Positions 61,298 to 64,000 of a DNA stretch of 64,000 nucleotides are shown here, one piece after another. A program made the position numbers and the translations under genes. The DNA comes from Stenotrophomonas rhizophila (GTDB taxonomy: Bacteria; Pseudomonadota; Gammaproteobacteria; Xanthomonadales; Xanthomonadaceae): contig NZ_VDQT01000005.1 of NCBI RefSeq assembly GCF_007667275.1, positions 248,001 to 312,000 of the forward strand, read 5' to 3'. Numbering within the stretch: the stretch's first letter is position 1; every line of letters begins with the position of its first letter. The notes under the pieces are model-generated. The model ran no database searches. It was not told the origin of the DNA and saw only the letters and a list, made by a program, of their open reading frames with translations.

Positions 61298-62372
61298 ACT
61301 GGCCCGATGGCTGCAGCAGTTGGAGAGCCTGTTCGGCTTGTTCGGCTATCTGACCCTGCGCGGCATCCTCGCCGCGCTTACCGCGCTGTTCCTGTCGCTG
61401 TGGCTGGGCCCGGCGATGATCCGCAAGCTCGCCCAGTTCAAGGGCGGCCAGCCGATCCGCACCGACGGGCCGCAGACCCACTTCTCCAAGGCCGGCACGC
61501 CGACCATGGGCGGCTCGCTGATCCTCCTGACCATCACCCTGTCGGTGCTGCTGTGGGCCGACCTGCGCAACCGCTATGTGTGGGTGGTGCTGGCGGTGAT
61601 GCTGTGCTTCGGCGCGATCGGCTGGTATGACGACTGGATCAAGATCGTGCGCCGCGACCCGAACGGCCTGAAGTCGCGCTGGAAGTACCTGCTGCAGTCG
61701 ATCTTCGGCCTGGCCGCGGGCCTGTTTCTGTTCTACACCGCCGACGTACCGGCGGCGCTGACCTTCTATATCCCGATGTTCAAGTCGGTGGCACTGCCGC
61801 TGGCCGGGATCAGCTTCGTGGCGATCGCCTACTTCTGGATCGTCGGCTTCTCCAACGCGGTCAACCTGACCGACGGCCTGGATGGCCTGGCGATCATGCC
61901 GACCGTGCTGGTGGCCTGCGCGCTGGGTGTGTTCGCCTACGCGTCGGGCAACGTAGTGTTCTCCAACTACCTGCAGATCCCGCAGATCCCCGGCGCCGGT
62001 GAACTGGTGATCATCTGCGCGGCGATCGCCGGCGCGGGGCTCGGCTTCCTCTGGTTCAACACCTACCCGGCGATGGTGTTCATGGGCGACATCGGCGCGC
62101 TGGCGCTGGGTGCGGTGCTCGGCACCATCGCGGTGATCACCCGCCAGGAGCTGGTGCTGGTGATCATGGGCGGCGTGTTCGTGATCGAAACGCTGTCGGT
62201 GATGATCCAGGTCGCCTCGTTCAAGCTGACCGGCAAGCGCGTGTTCCGGATGGCGCCGATCCACCACCACTTCGAGCTCAAGGGCTGGCCGGAGCCGCGC
62301 GTGATCGTGCGCTTCTGGATCATCTCGGTGGTGCTGGTGCTGATCGGCCTGGCCACGTTGAAGGTCCGCTGA
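61287..62372 (+). CDS. mraY: Phospho-MurNAc-pentapeptide transferase MraY
   Basis: Makes lipid I on undecaprenyl phosphate; 361 aa with about 10 membrane helices. Catalytic and metal residues lie in [34 protein letters not shown] and the histidine-rich [15 protein letters not shown] loop. The ATG overlaps the end of murF, and the stop shares one base with the ftsW start (TGATG). In most gammaproteobacteria murD would follow; here ftsW does. Confidence 0.98.
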   Translation: MLLELARWLQQLESLFGLFGYLTLRGILAALTALFLSLWLGPAMIRKLAQFKGGQPIRTDGPQTHFSKAGTPTMGGSLILLTITLSVLLWADLRNRYVWVVLAVMLCFGAIGWYDDWIKIVRRDPNGLKSRWKYLLQSIFGLAAGLFLFYTADVPAALTFYIPMFKSVALPLAGISFVAIAYFWIVGFSNAVNLTDGLDGLAIMPTVLVACALGVFAYASGNVVFSNYLQIPQIPGAGELVIICAAIAGAGLGFLWFNTYPAMVFMGDIGALALGAVLGTIAVITRQELVLVIMGGVFVIETLSVMIQVASFKLTGKRVFRMAPIHHHFELKGWPEPRVIVRFWIISVVLVLIGLATLKVR

Positions 62373-63673
62373 TGAACGACCTGTCGCGCCAGGCAACCCG
62401 CCTTGAAGCCATCGGAGGCCACTTCGACAAGTGGCTGCTGGGCGCGATCATCGCGCTCACCGGGCTGGGCGTGGTGATGGTCGCGTCGAGCTCGATCGCG
62501 TTGATGAGCAGCCCGTTCTACTACCTCAACCGCCACCTGATCTTCCTCGCGGTGGGTATCGTGCTGGCCGGCCTGGCCATGCGCACCGAGCTCAAGAGCA
62601 TCGAGCAGTACAACCAGATGCTGCTGCTGGGCTGCTTTGCGCTGCTGGTGGTGGTGTTCATTCCCGGCCTGGGCAGCAGCGTCAATGGCGCACGGCGCTG
62701 GATCAACCTCGGCTTCTCCAAGTTCCAGACCGTCGAAGCGGTGAAGGTGCTCTACATCGTGTGGCTGTCCAGCTACCTGGTGCGCTTCCGCGACGAGGTC
62801 AACGCCACCTGGCCGGCCATGCTCAAGCCGCTCGGCGTGGCCGGCGCGCTGGTGGTGCTGCTGCTGCTGCAGCCGGACTTCGGCTCCTCGACCCTGCTGC
62901 TGGCGATCACCGCCGGCATGCTGGTGCTGGGCGGAGTGAACCTGCCGCGCATGTCGATGCCGATCGTGTTCGGGCTGGTGGCGATGAGCGCGCTGGCGAT
63001 CATCGAGCCGTACCGCATGCGCCGCATCACCTCGTTCTGGGACCCGTGGGCGGACCAGCAGGGCGACGGTTACCAGCTGTCCAACGCACTGATGGCCGTG
63101 GGCCGTGGCGAATGGACCGGGGTCGGCCTCGGCAACTCCGTGCAGAAGCTGTACTACCTGCCCGAAGCGCACACCGACTTCATCTTCTCGGTCACCGCCG
63201 AGGAGCTGGGCTTCGTCGGTACCTGCCTGATCGTGGCGCTGTATGCGCTGCTGGCCGGGCGCGCGTTCTGGATCGGCATGCGCTGCGTGGAAATGAAGCG
63301 CCACTTCTCCGGGTACATCGCCTTCGGCATCGGCCTGTGGGTGAGCATGCAGAGCTTCGTCTCGATCGGCGTCAACCTGGGCATTCTGCCGACCAAGGGC
63401 CTGACCCTGCCGCTGATCTCGTCGGGCGGTTCGAGCATCCTGATGACCTGCGTGGCGATGGGCCTGCTGCTGCGCGTGTCCTACGAACTGGACCGCGCCG
63501 AGCGCCGCCAGGCCGTTCGCATGGGCGCCGCCGAGCTGGACGATGTCGCACCGGTCGAGTCGCCGGCCAGTGCCAGCGCAGCGGCGCCGGCACCTGCCCA
63601 TCGCGACAGCGCGCCGCGCGGCACCAGCCGCATGCAGCAGCGCATCGAACCGACCCTGGGGAGGATGGGATGA
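62372..63673 (+). CDS. ftsW: Septal peptidoglycan glycosyltransferase FtsW
   Basis: SEDS-family polymerase acting with FtsI at the septum; 433 aa, about 10 membrane helices. Family features are [91 protein letters not shown] and [11 protein letters not shown]. It has a cytoplasmic Ala/Pro-rich tail. Start and stop overlap mraY (TGATG) and murG (ATGA). Confidence 0.98.
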   Translation: MNDLSRQATRLEAIGGHFDKWLLGAIIALTGLGVVMVASSSIALMSSPFYYLNRHLIFLAVGIVLAGLAMRTELKSIEQYNQMLLLGCFALLVVVFIPGLGSSVNGARRWINLGFSKFQTVEAVKVLYIVWLSSYLVRFRDEVNATWPAMLKPLGVAGALVVLLLLQPDFGSSTLLLAITAGMLVLGGVNLPRMSMPIVFGLVAMSALAIIEPYRMRRITSFWDPWADQQGDGYQLSNALMAVGRGEWTGVGLGNSVQKLYYLPEAHTDFIFSVTAEELGFVGTCLIVALYALLAGRAFWIGMRCVEMKRHFSGYIAFGIGLWVSMQSFVSIGVNLGILPTKGLTLPLISSGGSSILMTCVAMGLLLRVSYELDRAERRQAVRMGAAELDDVAPVESPASASAAAPAPAHRDSAPRGTSRMQQRIEPTLGRMG

Positions 63674-64000
63674 GCGCCCACGCATCCCCGCGCCCGGTGT
63701 TGATCATGGCCGGCGGTACCGGTGGCCACATCTTCCCTGGCCTGGCCGTGGCCCGGGTGCTGCGCGCGCGCGGCATCCCGGTGACCTGGCTGGGCAGCGA
63801 GGGCGGCATGGAAACCCGCCTGGTGCCGCAGCACGACATCCACATCGACACGCTGGCCATCAGCGGCCTGCGCGGCAAGGGCAAGCTGGCCCTGCTGACC
63901 GCGCCCGGGCGCCTGCTGCGCGCGGTGCGTGCGGCCGGTTTCCTGATCCGCGACCGCCAGCCGCGCGCGGTGATCGCCTTCGGTGGCTTCGCCTCCGGCC
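63670..64000 (+). CDS. murG: UDP-GlcNAc:lipid I transferase MurG (3' partial)
   Basis: Converts lipid I to lipid II at the inner face of the membrane. The ATG overlaps the ftsW stop by ATGA; 110 codons are in the window. The N-terminal Rossmann domain has the glycine-rich loop [37 protein letters not shown] and [11 protein letters not shown]. The rest lies beyond the right edge. Confidence 0.97.
   Translation, partial: MSAHASPRPVLIMAGGTGGHIFPGLAVARVLRARGIPVTWLGSEGGMETRLVPQHDIHIDTLAISGLRGKGKLALLTAPGRLLRAVRAAGFLIRDRQPRAVIAFGGFASG

Overview
The window is a GC-rich chromosomal segment of a Xanthomonadaceae gammaproteobacterium, most likely Stenotrophomonas. I infer this from four things: the type II secretion gene order E-F-G-H-I-J-K-L-M-N-D typical of the Xps system, intergenic GTAG-headed palindromes of the SMAG/REP type, a division and cell wall cluster without murD, and the overall protein character. 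It reads as ordinary chromosome. There is no phage, plasmid, insertion sequence, CRISPR array, tRNA or rRNA.

Layout. 1-8 kb: the end of dsbC, an unrecognised ORF, a secreted multidomain GH18 chitinase and purL. 8-17 kb: one very long trimeric autotransporter adhesin. 17-30 kb: a secreted subtilisin-like protease followed by the complete Xps type II secretion operon (E to D). The protease and chitinase are plausible cargo of that machine. 30-37 kb: two glycosyltransferase-like genes, pncB, an NCS2 purine permease and ettA, separated by dense palindromic repeats. 37-45 kb: an RcnB-like protein, glyA, nrdR, ribD, an opposite-strand outer-membrane protein, then an FMN riboswitch followed by ribE, ribBA, ribH, nusB and thiL.

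45-54 kb: a classical autotransporter with a Pro-Val-Asp repeat linker, a GlcD-type FAD oxidase, yraN, lpoA, rsmI, the RNase P RNA gene, a DM13 protein and a TANGO2/NRDE-family protein. 54.6-64 kb: the dcw cluster mraZ-rsmH-ftsL-ftsI-murE-murF-mraY-ftsW-murG. It is tightly overlapped, often by ATGA, and runs off the right edge inside murG.

The points most worth a second look are a pair of nested palindromic repeats whose two stems differ between copies but stay base-paired (34.5-34.9 kb), hydrophobic inserts in the giant adhesin, a LacI-type operator candidate before the chitinase, a perfect DnaA box before the dcw cluster, the absent murD, an RibBA whose second domain looks catalytically dead, and a 21-copy GATC-bearing 9-bp repeat. 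I found no clear candidate for an entirely new multi-gene system.
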